From: Nocardia yamanashiensis NBRC 100130
GTDB taxonomy: Bacteria > Actinomycetota > Actinomycetes > Mycobacteriales > Mycobacteriaceae
DNA: 64,000 nucleotides
NCBI RefSeq assembly: GCF_001613325.1
Contig: NZ_BDCD01000002.1
Coordinates: 248,001 to 312,000, forward strand
Direction of reading: 5' to 3'
Positions 25,453-34,501 of the stretch are shown here, piece after piece (position 1 is the stretch's first letter; each line of letters starts with the position of its first letter). The notes below the pieces were generated by a model. It had not been told where the DNA came from, searched no databases, and worked only from the letters and a program-made list of their open reading frames with translations. The position numbers were made by a program, and so were the translations under genes.

Positions 25453-26061
25453 GTGGCGGTATTCCTGCAGGAGTACGGGGTATTGCGCTGGGTGGCGGTC
25501 GCCGCCTTCGGGGTCGCGGCGATGATCGTGCTGGCGCGGCTCGCGGCGGTGCGCGCGAGCGTGGAAGTGGTGGGTGGCGGAACCCGGGCGACCGACCGGG
25601 AGTCGGATGCGGCGCATCTGATGATGTGCCTGGTGATGGTGGCGATGCTGGTGTTTCCGGCCACGGCGGACCCGCACGCGGTGCGCGGGGTGCTGACCGC
25701 TATGACCGTGGTGTACGGGACGTTGCTGCTGGGCCGGATCGTGCAGTGGCGCAACGCGGTACGGATGCCGGGCGCTGGGGTTGCGGCATTCGGATACCAC
25801 GTGCTGGCGGCTGCCGCCATGTGGTACGCCATGAGCGGGCACGGCGCGCACGGGCATTCCGGCGGGCCCGCACCCGGCGTCATGCTGGCGCTGGCGGGCG
25901 TTTTCGCGGTCGACGCGGTGGTGATGGCGGTGCCCGGGGCGCGCCGGGCACTGCGCCATCTGTTCCCGCACCCGGTGGGCGCGGGACCCCTTGCCGTGGT
26001 CCCGCATGTGGTGATGGACCTGGGCACGGCGCTCATGCTGGTCGCGGTGGTGATCGGATGA
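25453..26061 (+). CDS. DUF5134-like integral membrane protein
   Basis: A 202-residue membrane protein with five to six helices. The segment DAAHLMMCLVMVAMLVFP after the second helix and the His-rich loop SGHGAHGHSGG near the middle resemble DUF5134 actinobacterial proteins. The histidine cluster hints at metal binding. The GTG at 25453 is chosen because GGAGAGG lies 8 bases upstream. Earlier in-frame codons from 25348 lack ribosome sites and would add a non-hydrophobic leader. It ends before a terminator at 26125. Confidence 0.65.
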   Translation: MAVFLQEYGVLRWVAVAAFGVAAMIVLARLAAVRASVEVVGGGTRATDRESDAAHLMMCLVMVAMLVFPATADPHAVRGVLTAMTVVYGTLLLGRIVQWRNAVRMPGAGVAAFGYHVLAAAAMWYAMSGHGAHGHSGGPAPGVMLALAGVFAVDAVVMAVPGARRALRHLFPHPVGAGPLAVVPHVVMDLGTALMLVAVVIG

Positions 26062-26124
26062 ATCGAACGAAAGACGCGCACTCGGCCGCGCGGTGATCCG
26101 GGGCGGTTAGGCCGGGTGCGGGGG

Positions 26125-26152
26125 CGCGGTTCCGACGGGAGGCGGAACCGCG
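26125..26152 (+). terminator. Hairpin terminator after the DUF5134-like gene
   Basis: CGCGGTTCCG (26125-26134) pairs with CGGAACCGCG (26143-26152), perfect over 10 base pairs with an 8-base loop and followed by TTT. Confidence 0.7.
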
Positions 26153-26172
26153 TTTCGCGTTGTCCGCCGCGC

Positions 26173-26277
26173 GAGCAGCCCAGACGGGGGTCCGTTAGGG
26201 CTGCTCACGGTCGTGATGGTGTGATGGTGCTAGGTCGGCCCGCGTGACAGGGCGGGCTGGTGTCGGTGTTACGGAGG
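26173..26277 (+). promoter_or_regulatory. Structured leader upstream of the aminotransferase
   Basis: GAGCAGCCC (26173-26181) pairs with GGGCTGCTC (26198-26206). A second hairpin, GCCCGC with GCGGGC, follows around 26238-26255, just before the GGAGG ribosome site at 26273-26277. Two stacked stems in a leader could be regulatory, but they match no riboswitch class I recognise. They might also include the promoter region of the gene. Confidence 0.35.
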
Positions 26278-26283
26278 TGCGGG

Positions 26284-27513
26284 ATGGGTTCGCTGTGGCA
26301 TGGCTTCGCGGATATGGGTGCGGTGGAACGCGATGGCGCGTTCGTCGTCGCACGCGGTGAAGGCGCGTATATCTGGGACGAGGGTGGCGCCCGCTACCTG
26401 GATGCCACCGCCGGGCTGTGGTTCACCAATGTCGGGCACGGCCGCCGCGAGATCGCCGACGCGGTCGCGGCGCAGCTGACGAATGTCGCCCACTACTCCA
26501 ACTTCGGTGACCTGGCCTCCCCGGTGCTGCGCGACCTGGCCGAGCGGCTGGCGGGCATCGCGCCCGTGCCGGGCAGCAAGGTGCTGTTCACCTCCGGCGG
26601 CTCCGACGGCGTCGATACCGCCGCCAAGCTGGCCCGCCGGTACTGGAACGAAATGGGCAAGCCGGAGAAGACCCTGATCGTCGGCCGGCAGAAGGCGTAC
26701 CACGGCATGCACGTCGCGGGCACCGCGCTGGCCGGCATCCCGGTCAATCGCGAGGGCTACACCGGCGAGTTCATGGCCGACGCCCGCACGGTGGCGTGGG
26801 ACGACGCGGCCTCGCTGCAGGCGTTGATCGACGAGGTCGGCGCGGGCCGGATCGCCGCCTTCTTCGCCGAGCCGATCATCGGCGCGGGCGGGGTCTACCT
26901 GCCGCCGCAGGACTACCTGACCGAGGTGCGCCGCATCTGCCGCGAGAACGACATCCTGTTCGTCGCCGACGAGGTCGTCACCGGATTCGGCCGCATCGGC
27001 GGATCCTGGTTCGCCTCTTCGCGATTCGACCTGGAACCGGATCTGATGACCACCGCCAAGGGCCTCACCTCCGGATACGTGCCCATGGGCGCGGTGTTCG
27101 TGGCCCCGCGCGTGGCCGAGCCGTTCTTCGCCGGCGGGGTCTGGTTCCGGCACGGCTACACCTACGGCGGGCACGCAGGTGCGGCTGCGGCGGCCATGGC
27201 GAACCTGGACATCATCGAGCGCGAGCACCTGCTGGACGCCAGCAAGAACCTGGAATCGCTACTGCACGAGCACTTCTCGCCGCTGGCCTCGCATCCGCGC
27301 GTCGCCGAGGTGCGCAGCGGGCTCGGCGCGGTCGCCGCGGTCCAGCTCGCCGATCCGGCCGAGGCACTGCCGTTCGTGAAAACCCTGCGCGCGCACGGCA
27401 TCTCGACCCGCGCCGCCGGGCAGGGCGCCCTGCAGATCTCGCCGTCCTTCGTCATCACCGAAGAGCAGGTCGCCGAGATGGCGGCGGGCTTCGCACGCGC
27501 CCTGGACGCGTAG
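26284..27513 (+). CDS. Class III PLP-dependent aminotransferase
   Basis: A 409-residue fold-type I aminotransferase of the omega-amino-acid/beta-alanine:pyruvate group. The PLP lysine is in TTAKGLTSGYVP (near residue 260), the aspartate pairing the PLP nitrogen is in FVADEVVTGFGR, and GGSDGVDTA binds the phosphate. Length is normal (400-460). ATG 26284 has GGAGG 6 bases upstream. An upstream frame extension to 26260 is not needed. The gene is alone between two terminators. Substrate cannot be deduced: candidates are beta-alanine, putrescine, taurine or a similar omega-amine. Confidence 0.9.
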   Translation: MGSLWHGFADMGAVERDGAFVVARGEGAYIWDEGGARYLDATAGLWFTNVGHGRREIADAVAAQLTNVAHYSNFGDLASPVLRDLAERLAGIAPVPGSKVLFTSGGSDGVDTAAKLARRYWNEMGKPEKTLIVGRQKAYHGMHVAGTALAGIPVNREGYTGEFMADARTVAWDDAASLQALIDEVGAGRIAAFFAEPIIGAGGVYLPPQDYLTEVRRICRENDILFVADEVVTGFGRIGGSWFASSRFDLEPDLMTTAKGLTSGYVPMGAVFVAPRVAEPFFAGGVWFRHGYTYGGHAGAAAAAMANLDIIEREHLLDASKNLESLLHEHFSPLASHPRVAEVRSGLGAVAAVQLADPAEALPFVKTLRAHGISTRAAGQGALQISPSFVITEEQVAEMAAGFARALDA

Positions 27514-27527
27514 CCGTACGGATATCC

Positions 27528-27565
27528 GAAAACGCCGCCCGGTCATCGCGCCGGGCGGCGTTTTC
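27528..27565. terminator. Strong terminator after the aminotransferase
   Basis: GAAAACGCCGCCCGG (27528-27542) is exactly complementary to CCGGGCGGCGTTTTC (27551-27565). The stem has 15 base pairs, an 8-base loop and a terminal TTTT, and works as a classic intrinsic terminator on the plus strand. Confidence 0.9.
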
Positions 27566-27638
27566 GTGGCCGCCATCCCGATGCCGGTGGCCGGGACACG
27601 AGGGGGCGGCGGGCGCGCGGGCACGGTAAGTCCGACTC

Positions 27639-28799
27639 ATGAGTGAATCGATCGGCCCCCTGCTGCCCGCGGACGAGGGTTTCCACCACCAGATCGCCGA
27701 CACCTTCGGGACGGTCTCCAGCAGCGACCTGTCCTGGACGGAGAAGGTGTGCGCCATGGCGGCGGCCCGGGACGGCAGCCTGCAATTGGGTTTCGGGCTC
27801 GGCAAGTACACCAATCGCAATGTGATGGACGGCTACGCGGGCGTCTCGCGCGGCGTCGAACAGCTCACGGTGCGCGCCAATCGCGAACTGCAGCCCGAAC
27901 CGGATCTGACCGTCATCGGCCCGGTCCGCTACGAGGTGGTCGAACCGCTGCGGCAGATCCGGTTCGTGCTGGAGCCCAACGATATTCAGCCCATCGCCTT
28001 CGACTGGCTGTTCACCGCCGAGCTGCCCGCGCATCTGGAGGACCGCACCCATATGCGCGGCATGTACCGGGTCAACGCGGATCTGGTGCGCTATCACCAG
28101 ATCGGCACCGCCTCGGGCTGGGTGGAGATCGACGGCGTCCGTACCGAGATCACCCCGCAGGACTGGGTTTCCACCCGCGACCACTCCTGGGGCGTGCGCT
28201 ACGACGTCGGTCAGCCGCGCACCGATGTGCAGGCCGTGGAATTGCCGCCCGAGGTGTCATTCCGGATGATCTGGTCCCCGGTGTTGATGGAACGCCCGGA
28301 CGGCACCCGTTACGGCATGCACCTGCATTATCAGATCATCGAGGTCACCGGCTACTCCTCGAAAACGGTCATGGGCGGTCTGCAATACCCCGACGGCCGG
28401 GCGGTGCGCTGGCGTGACCTCACCCCCGAACTGCGCTTCGACCCGGACAATCGGCGGCTGCTCGGCGGCCGCATCCACGCGCTCGACGTCGACGGCGTCG
28501 CCCGCACCCTGGAGGTGGAAGTGGTCTCCGACACCGGCTTCCACCTCGGCGCGGGCCTGTATCACGGGTTCGAAGGCCGCTACCACGGTGAATGGCGCGG
28601 CCCCGGAACCCATTTGGACGGTGAGCGCATCGAGGACTGCTCGACCTACGACAATGCCCGCCGCTTGCACCAGATCCGCGACACCGTCGTGCGCGTCACC
28701 GACCCGGTGGGCGGCGGCGTCGGCTATGGCAACTGCCAGCCGATCATCACCGGCGGCGACGACGCGCTGGGCCTGACCAAGGAGAGCACCTTCATGTGA
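27639..28799 (+). CDS. Hypothetical beta-rich protein
   Basis: A 386-residue soluble protein lacking a signal peptide. The composition suggests two beta-barrel halves: residues 1-190 (LQLGFGLGKYTNRNVMDGYA, then QDWVSTRDHSWGVRYDV) and 200-386 (RYGMHLHYQIIEVTGYSS, YHGFEGRYHGEWRGPG). The motif TRDHSWGVR is reminiscent of lipocalin-like AttH/CrtC and DUF7064-type proteins often adjacent to steroid or terpenoid genes, but I would not assign a function. It stands alone, convergent with the MFS gene downstream, 16 bases apart. Confidence 0.6.
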   Translation: MSESIGPLLPADEGFHHQIADTFGTVSSSDLSWTEKVCAMAAARDGSLQLGFGLGKYTNRNVMDGYAGVSRGVEQLTVRANRELQPEPDLTVIGPVRYEVVEPLRQIRFVLEPNDIQPIAFDWLFTAELPAHLEDRTHMRGMYRVNADLVRYHQIGTASGWVEIDGVRTEITPQDWVSTRDHSWGVRYDVGQPRTDVQAVELPPEVSFRMIWSPVLMERPDGTRYGMHLHYQIIEVTGYSSKTVMGGLQYPDGRAVRWRDLTPELRFDPDNRRLLGGRIHALDVDGVARTLEVEVVSDTGFHLGAGLYHGFEGRYHGEWRGPGTHLDGERIEDCSTYDNARRLHQIRDTVVRVTDPVGGGVGYGNCQPIITGGDDALGLTKESTFM

Positions 28800-28815
28800 C
28801 TCCGGCCGGGGTGGC

Positions 28816-30378
28816 TCAGTGCTCTTGCGCTCCGGTCAGTTCACCGGCCGGGATGGACCGTAGTTTCACCACGGCGAGCACGGCCAGCAGTGCCGCCGCG
28901 ACGGCGGCGATACCGGAGGTGATGTGCACGCCGTGCACGAAGGCCGCGCGGGCGGCGTCCAGCACGGCGGTCCCGAGCGGTCCGGGCAGGGTGTTCGCCG
29001 TCTCCACCGCCGCACCGAGGGTGTCTCGAATGGAGTCGGCCCCGGGTAGCCCGTGCGGCAGGGTGTCGTTCAGGTCGCCGCGGTAGATGGCGATGCTGAT
29101 GCTGCCGAGGATCGAGATGCCCAGCGCACCACCGAGTTCCGCCCCGGTCTCGGACAATCCCGATGCCGCTCCGGCCTGTTCGGGCGGCGCGGAACCCACC
29201 ACGAGTTCGGTGGTGATGCCGAAGACCGGTGCGGTGCCGAGCGCCACCAGCAGGGCGGCGACCATCGCGAGCGCGAGCGAACCGCTCGTGGACAGCAAGG
29301 TCAGCATGGCCAATCCGATTGCGGCGAGGGCGGTTCCGCCGCCGATCAGGTAAGCCGGGCGGATCACCCGCACCAGGCGCGGGGCCGCCTGCGAGCCGAT
29401 GATGAATCCGAGGCTGGACGGCGCCATGACCAAGCCGGTCTGCATCGGCGATAGGCCGAGCACCAGCTGAAAGTACTGCGCGACGAACAGGAAGTATCCG
29501 AACATCACGAACACCGCGAGCACGTTGATGGTCAAACCGATCCGGAAGGTGCTCAGCCGGAACAGCCGCAGATCGAGCATCGGATCCGGCCGGTGCAGCT
29601 GCCGCCGCGCGAACACCGTCCCGGCGGCCAGGCCCACGATCAGTGCGAGCAGCGGCACCGTCCCGAACCCGTCCTGCGCCGCCTTCTTCATGGCCAGCAC
29701 CAGCGCCACCATGGTCACCACACTCAGTGCGGCGCTGACCAGATCGAGCCGACCCGCGTTCTCGTCCCGGAACTCCGGCAGCACCCGCGGCCCGAGCACC
29801 AGCAGCAGCACCATGACGGGCACGGCCAGCAGGAACACCGATCCCCACCAGAAGTGCTCCAGCAGCAGTCCGCCCAGCAGCGGCCCGACCACGCCGCCGG
29901 CGGAGAACGCGGTCACCCAGGTGCCGACCGCCAGGGACCGCTGCCGCGCATCGCGAAACATATTGAAGATCAACGACAAAGTGGACGGCGCGATGGTCGC
30001 ACCCGCCACCCCGAGCAGCGCCCGGCACAGGATCAGCAATTCCGCGCTCGGCGCGAACGCCGCCAGCACCGACACCGCCCCGAACAGCGCGGCCCCCGAC
30101 AGCAGCAGCCGCCGGCGCCCGATCTGATCCCCGAGGGTGCCCATGGTGATCAGCAGCCCGGCCAGCATGAACCCGTAAACGTCGATGATCCACAGCAATT
30201 CGGTGCCGGTGGGGTGCAGGGTGGCGCTGATCTGCGGTACGGCCAGGTGCAGCACGGTCAGATCCATGGCGTAGACCAGGCAGGCCAGGGCGAGCACGCC
30301 GAGCCCGATCCACTCTCGCCGCCCGGCGAGGGGTTCGGTGGAAAGCCCGGACGACACGGGTCCGGTGGTGGTTTCCAC
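28816..30378 (-). CDS. MFS drug/metabolite exporter (DHA2, 14-helix type)
   Basis: A 520-residue transporter with 14 predicted membrane helices. The first helix motif AMDLTVLHLAVPQI is the QacA/EmrB motif D1, and GDQIGRRRLLLSG is motif A in the loop between helices 2 and 3. The antiporter motif C region (AGGVVGPLLGGLL) is visible in helix 5. GTG 30378 is preferred because GGAAGGAAA lies just upstream. An open frame to 30579 would add 67 non-family residues. DHA2 exporters use the proton gradient to expel antibiotics or biocides. Substrate and regulator are unknown. Confidence 0.9.
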   Translation of the reverse strand: METTTGPVSSGLSTEPLAGRREWIGLGVLALACLVYAMDLTVLHLAVPQISATLHPTGTELLWIIDVYGFMLAGLLITMGTLGDQIGRRRLLLSGAALFGAVSVLAAFAPSAELLILCRALLGVAGATIAPSTLSLIFNMFRDARQRSLAVGTWVTAFSAGGVVGPLLGGLLLEHFWWGSVFLLAVPVMVLLLVLGPRVLPEFRDENAGRLDLVSAALSVVTMVALVLAMKKAAQDGFGTVPLLALIVGLAAGTVFARRQLHRPDPMLDLRLFRLSTFRIGLTINVLAVFVMFGYFLFVAQYFQLVLGLSPMQTGLVMAPSSLGFIIGSQAAPRLVRVIRPAYLIGGGTALAAIGLAMLTLLSTSGSLALAMVAALLVALGTAPVFGITTELVVGSAPPEQAGAASGLSETGAELGGALGISILGSISIAIYRGDLNDTLPHGLPGADSIRDTLGAAVETANTLPGPLGTAVLDAARAAFVHGVHITSGIAAVAAALLAVLAVVKLRSIPAGELTGAQEH

Positions 30379-30577
30379 GGCAGATTTCCTTCCGATCGGG
30401 AATGCGGGCAACTGCCGGTGAAGACGTCGCGGTATCCAGAATCTCATCGCCCACCGACAGAAACGGCAACCGATTTTCCGCCCGCAACCATCCCGCTCAT
30501 CCCGTTTCCAGATCCCCGCCGAACCGTTACGCCCACCCCCGCCCCCGCTGGCACCCTGGAGTCCAGGGGGACCGCTC

Positions 30578-31582
30578 ATGTTTTCACTCCGACTCGAATC
30601 AGCGCCTCGGCGGCGCCGCGCCTATCGCACCGCCTTGCGGGCGCGCGGTTACCTGCTGTCCACCCTCACCCTGGTGATCGCACTGCCGTCCGCCGCCCTC
30701 ACCATCGTGCTCATCCGGCAGCTCGACGCCCGCCTCGGCCACGGCATCGCCTATGTGCTCTTCACCCTCTGGGCGCTGGCCGGTCTTGCTCTGCTGCTGA
30801 TGAATTCGCGGATCGCCGCCAAGGCCGTCCTGCGCCCGCTGCGGGACACCGACCCGGCCAAACTGTCCAAGGTCTGGTCTGAAGTCCTCACCGCCGCCGG
30901 CCTCGCCCCGACCCGGCGGCACGCGCTCTGGGTGAACGAACAGGACCGCGGCGTGGAAGCCTTCGTGGTCAGCGGCGTGGTCGCCATCGACCACGCCGCC
31001 GCCCGCACCCTCCGTGCCCGGGACCTGCGCGGCGTGCTGGCTCACGAACTCGGCCACGCCCTCAGCAGTGGCGGCAACCGCCTCCGCATCCTGGCATCGG
31101 CCCTGAAGATCCCACTGAAAACCATTCTGAGACTGCTCTTTTCGACCGTCGACCAACTCGAACGCCTGCGCATCCTCCCCGACGCCGGCGTGTACGCGAC
31201 CGAAGTGGGCCTCCTGCGCAGAGCGACCTGCTGCGCCGCCCTGATCGCCGCCTCCGCCTACCTGATCGGCCCGCTCCCCACCCTCGCCTTCGCCGTGCCC
31301 GTCACCCTCGAACCGGTCCTGCACCACGCCCTGCGCCGCCAGGGCGAGCGCCTCGCCGACCGCGTCGCCACCGACCTCGGCTACGGCCCGAACATGATGT
31401 CCTACCTGCAGATCCGCTCCGCCGACCACGGTGCGGCCCACCGGCTGCCCCTGCACGTGACCGGCCCCACCGCGCGCGCCCTGCACCTGCTCGCCGCCTC
31501 GACCGCGACTCACCCGCGACCACAGGCCCGCATCGCCGCCATCGAACGGCGAATACTGCGTCGCGAAGGGGCCGCGGGCTGA
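30578..31582 (+). CDS. M48-family membrane zinc metalloprotease (HtpX-like)
   Basis: A 334-residue membrane protease. Two N-terminal helices at about residues 27-47 and 58-78 precede a zincin motif HELGHALS near residue 155. The third zinc ligand is in GERLADRVATDLGYG near residue 262, and a further helix pair lies between. This order is typical of HtpX/Ste24-like M48 proteases that degrade or trim membrane proteins under stress. The ATG at 30578 follows GGGGG. It is divergent from the MFS gene with 199 bases between them, and followed after 45 bases by a gene of unknown function. Confidence 0.85.
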   Translation: MFSLRLESAPRRRRAYRTALRARGYLLSTLTLVIALPSAALTIVLIRQLDARLGHGIAYVLFTLWALAGLALLLMNSRIAAKAVLRPLRDTDPAKLSKVWSEVLTAAGLAPTRRHALWVNEQDRGVEAFVVSGVVAIDHAAARTLRARDLRGVLAHELGHALSSGGNRLRILASALKIPLKTILRLLFSTVDQLERLRILPDAGVYATEVGLLRRATCCAALIAASAYLIGPLPTLAFAVPVTLEPVLHHALRRQGERLADRVATDLGYGPNMMSYLQIRSADHGAAHRLPLHVTGPTARALHLLAASTATHPRPQARIAAIERRILRREGAAG

Positions 31583-31627
31583 GTAGTGTCGGGCCGATCG
31601 TGCTGGGGAAGCTGACGGGGTGGGGCT

Positions 31628-32926
31628 GTGGGCGGGCGAATTGTGCGGGGGCTGTCGCGGGGTTGCGGACTCGTGGTGACCTTGGCGTTTCTTGTCGGGG
31701 TGGTGCGGTTGGTGTGGCCGCAGCCCGGGGTCGATGAGCAGCCGGGGGACACCTGGCGGCAATTGTCGTTCCTGCGATCGGCATTGGATGCGGGGGCGGG
31801 GGAGTCGGCGCAGACTCAATTCCCCGAGGGCTATTTCTTCAGTCATGCATTGTACGGGTTGGCGTGGGTGCAGGCGGGGTCGAGCGATCCTGGGCATCGT
31901 GAGGAGGCGTTGCGCCAGGCGCGCTGGGCATTGGGCCGGATCGAATCCGACCGGGGACGAGCGCCTTTCAGTGCCGGGCTGCAACCGGCCTACGGGGTGT
32001 TCTGGGCGGGGTGGGCGAATTGGTTGCGTGGGGCCGTCGTATCGCTCTCCGGCGCAAGCGATATCGACGAGGTCCGGCGCTTCGAGGCGGCGAGCGCCGA
32101 AATCGCCGGGGCGTTCACTACGTCGGCGAAAACGCCGTTCCTGCAGGCGTATCCGGGCCAGGCGTGGCCGGTCGACTCCGTGGTGGCCATCGCCTCCCTG
32201 CGATTGCACGACCACCTTTTCGGTCAGCGCTTCGGGCAGGTGACCGCGGACTGGCTCGCGGCGGTGCGGACTCGGCTCGATCCGGCTACCGGCCTGGTGC
32301 CGCACCGGGTCTCGGTGGCGGACGGGAGCCCGGTCGAAGGGGCGCGGGCGACATCGCTCGCGGTGATCAACCGGTTCCTGCCCGAGATCGATTCCGGGTT
32401 CGCTCGCGACCAGTATCGCGGCTTCCGAGACCGATTCCTTTCCTACCCGGGCGGTTTCGGCCCCGCCGTCCGTGAATTCCCGCACGGCCGGGACGGCTCC
32501 GGCGATGTCGATTCCGGCCCGCTGATCGCCGGCATCAGCCTGTCCGCCACGGTGGTGGCGCTCGGCGCGGCGCGCGTCAACGGAGACCGAAGCCTCGCTG
32601 CGGCAATCGGTTCGGAGGGTGAGCTGCTGGGGCTGCCGATCACGCTGCCGGGCACCAAGCGTTATGCCTTCGGGCTGCTGCCCATCGGCGATGCGTTCCT
32701 GGTGTGGTCCGCGACCGCCCGCCCGCTCACCACCGAACCGATCACCGCCGATGTGCCGCCGGTGCGCTGGTGGTGGCGCGCACCCTGGCTGGCCGTGCTG
32801 CTGCTCGGCGCGTTCCTGCCGTGGACTCGCGCGCTGATTCGCCTGCGGCCGTTCAGATCACGACGGGATGATCGGCGACCACGCGTCCGCCCAAGCGCAC
32901 CCAGCCGTCCGAATCCCATTGCGTGA
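31628..32926 (+). CDS. Hypothetical membrane-anchored exported protein
   Basis: A 432-residue protein. An N-terminal hydrophobic helix (about residues 13-30) and a second one near residues 375-393 flank a large helical domain. That domain has repeated features such as GYFFSHALYGLAW, FSAGLQPAYGVFWAGWANWL, FLQAYPGQAWPVDSVVAIAS and GDVDSGPLIAGIS. The alternation of helices with aromatic inner turns resembles an (alpha/alpha)6 toroid, as in glycosidases or linalool dehydratase-isomerase. This is only a fold guess. The start is GTG. The 3' end overlaps the PhzF gene by 74 bases, tail to tail. Coding strand is G-rich at the 5' end. Confidence 0.65.
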   Translation: MGGRIVRGLSRGCGLVVTLAFLVGVVRLVWPQPGVDEQPGDTWRQLSFLRSALDAGAGESAQTQFPEGYFFSHALYGLAWVQAGSSDPGHREEALRQARWALGRIESDRGRAPFSAGLQPAYGVFWAGWANWLRGAVVSLSGASDIDEVRRFEAASAEIAGAFTTSAKTPFLQAYPGQAWPVDSVVAIASLRLHDHLFGQRFGQVTADWLAAVRTRLDPATGLVPHRVSVADGSPVEGARATSLAVINRFLPEIDSGFARDQYRGFRDRFLSYPGGFGPAVREFPHGRDGSGDVDSGPLIAGISLSATVVALGAARVNGDRSLAAAIGSEGELLGLPITLPGTKRYAFGLLPIGDAFLVWSATARPLTTEPITADVPPVRWWWRAPWLAVLLLGAFLPWTRALIRLRPFRSRRDDRRPRVRPSAPSRPNPIA

Positions 32927-33548
32927 AGATCTGCGACCCCAGGCCCTGGGTGATGTGCAGTCCGCGCCGCAGCCGTGCGGTGAGCGCGATGGCCGCCGCG
33001 CCGGTGGCCTGATCCTCCGCGATTCCCATGGCGGGCGCGAACATTCGGGTCCGCACCGCGCTGCGCGATTCGTCGGTCCAGGTCCACACGTAGTGTGCGC
33101 CCTCCGGGAAATCGGCCGGATCCAGGGTCGCCATCTCCTCGCCGCTCGCGAATTCGTGGAACTCGAACGCAGGCGCCCATTCCGCGCGGGCGCGCGCCCA
33201 GGTCAGCCCGCTGTCGTCGGTCGAGACCTCCACCGGCCCGGCCGGCACGTCCAGCACCCGGACCGGCGTGCGCTGATCGCTGAGCCACCACGCGGTGCCG
33301 ACACTGGGATGCCCCGCGAACGGCAGCTCCACGGTGGGGGTGTAGATGCGCATGCGGGCGCGGTCCTCGGCGGGCGGGTCCACCACCACGGTTTCGCTGT
33401 GCCCGACCCGGGCCGCCAGCGCCTGGTGATCGATGTCCGCCACATCGCCCGCGCGGGCGATGCCGAGCGGATTGCCGAACCGTCCCGCGGCATCGGTGAA
33501 TACACGAACCACTTCGACCTGCGCGCCGTCGCTCTCCGGGGTGCCCAT
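32853..33548 (-). CDS. PhzF-family isomerase/epimerase-like protein
   Basis: A 231-residue PhzF-fold protein, shorter than the 270-300 of typical members. The catalytic Glu is in VGHSETVVV, the active-site turn is ELPFAGHPSVGTAWWL, and ATGAAAI closes the second half-barrel. Family members catalyse isomerisation without cofactors, as in phenazine synthesis, but no phenazine genes occur here. ATG 33548. It follows the HNH gene by 21 bases on the same strand and overlaps the end of the 31628 gene. In M. tuberculosis a PhzF-like gene (Rv2716) sits between nrdR and the PAC2 gene. Confidence 0.85.
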   Translation of the reverse strand: MGTPESDGAQVEVVRVFTDAAGRFGNPLGIARAGDVADIDHQALAARVGHSETVVVDPPAEDRARMRIYTPTVELPFAGHPSVGTAWWLSDQRTPVRVLDVPAGPVEVSTDDSGLTWARARAEWAPAFEFHEFASGEEMATLDPADFPEGAHYVWTWTDESRSAVRTRMFAPAMGIAEDQATGAAAIALTARLRRGLHITQGLGSQIFTQWDSDGWVRLGGRVVADHPVVI

Positions 33549-33569
33549 GACCCCCGAGCTTACCCACGG

Positions 33570-34316
33570 TTACCGGATCGCGCGCGGAGTGCAACTGCCG
33601 AGCATGTCGGCCAGGGCGCTCTTCTCGGTGGGCTGCACGGTGAGCTGCCAGCGCGCCTTCACCGCCACCCAGCGCCGCGCGTAATCACACCAGTACCCCT
33701 CGCGCGGCCGCCACTGGTCCGGCGTCTTCGACCCTTTGTCCTGATTGGCCTGCTTCTGCACCGCGAGCAGATTGCCGAGATCGTTGGCGAAGCGCTCACG
33801 CTGTTCGGCGCTCCAGCCCGACGCGCCCGAACGCCAGGCGTCACCGAGCGCCACCACGTGATCGATCTCGATCTCCGAGGCCTTGAACCGGTTGTAGGGC
33901 AGCCGTTCCCCGCTGTACGGATCGAGCAGGGTGCCCGACAGCACCAGGCACGAATTGCTGTCCGCCAAGCGGACTTCCGTGAGATCCCGCTTCATCACGT
34001 CCTCGCGCGCGGTGCACCCGTCGGACAGTCGCGGTTCCCCGCCGCGCCCGGACCAGCCGGGTCCGAAGGCATTGCGGTCATAGGATTCCCAATTGCGATT
34101 CCAGGCCACCGTGAGCCGTTCCAGATCGGCGCGCGCGAGCTCGGCGTCCGGAAGCGCCGTACCGGTCGGATCGGGTCCGGCGGGTGGTTCGGCGCGCTGC
34201 GGTTCGGTGTGATTCAGCCACAGCGCCATCCCGGCGGCGCCGATCGCGATGACCACCACCGAGGTGGCGAAGAGCTTGTTCCAACGGCGGCGGGAAGCGG
34301 TCCGGGAACGCGGCAT
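33570..34316 (-). CDS. Membrane-anchored or secreted HNH-family (DUF1524-like) nuclease
   Basis: A 248-residue protein with a basic N-terminus, one signal/anchor helix at about residues 17-36, a Pro-rich linker, then the domain CTAREDVMKRD and EIEIDHVVALGDAWRSG. These match the GmrSD/DUF1524 HNH nucleases that are abundant and exported in actinobacteria. Conserved Cys in DGCTARED, DSNSCLVL and EGYWCDYA suggest disulfides, consistent with export. ATG 34316 precedes the anchor. An upstream frame extension to 34391 is rejected. Target is unknown: extracellular DNA uptake, defence or nutrient use are all possible. Confidence 0.8.
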   Translation of the reverse strand: MPRSRTASRRRWNKLFATSVVVIAIGAAGMALWLNHTEPQRAEPPAGPDPTGTALPDAELARADLERLTVAWNRNWESYDRNAFGPGWSGRGGEPRLSDGCTAREDVMKRDLTEVRLADSNSCLVLSGTLLDPYSGERLPYNRFKASEIEIDHVVALGDAWRSGASGWSAEQRERFANDLGNLLAVQKQANQDKGSKTPDQWRPREGYWCDYARRWVAVKARWQLTVQPTEKSALADMLGSCTPRAIR

Positions 34317-34442
34317 GCGGGGGAGTCTAGGGGCGGATTCCGGACGAACCGGGCATTGTTGCCGAGCGGTGACCCGATTGCCGCTAACCATTGGCTAATG
34401 CTGTCGCCGGCGGGCCCGTCGCATCGTGGGCCCCGGGCAAGC

Positions 34443-34478
34443 AAAGGGGCCGCGCACCCGAAGGTACGCGGCCCCTTT
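34443..34478 (-). terminator. Terminator of the ahpC-ahpD operon
   Basis: AAAGGGGCCGCG (34443-34454) pairs perfectly with CGCGGCCCCTTT (34467-34478) around a 12-base loop, 23 bases after the ahpD stop. The arms read with A/T at their outer ends on both strands. Confidence 0.85.
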
Positions 34479-34501
34479 CACACTCTGCCGGGAACGGCCG
34501 G

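Noticed and set aside
22757..25525. 922-codon plus-strand frame crossing the LVIVD and MerR-clamp genes
   Set aside because: It runs through two real genes in a different frame without any domain.
26125..26152. A riboswitch at the end of the DUF5134-like gene
   Set aside because: A single perfect 10-pair stem followed by TTT after a stop codon is better read as a terminator.
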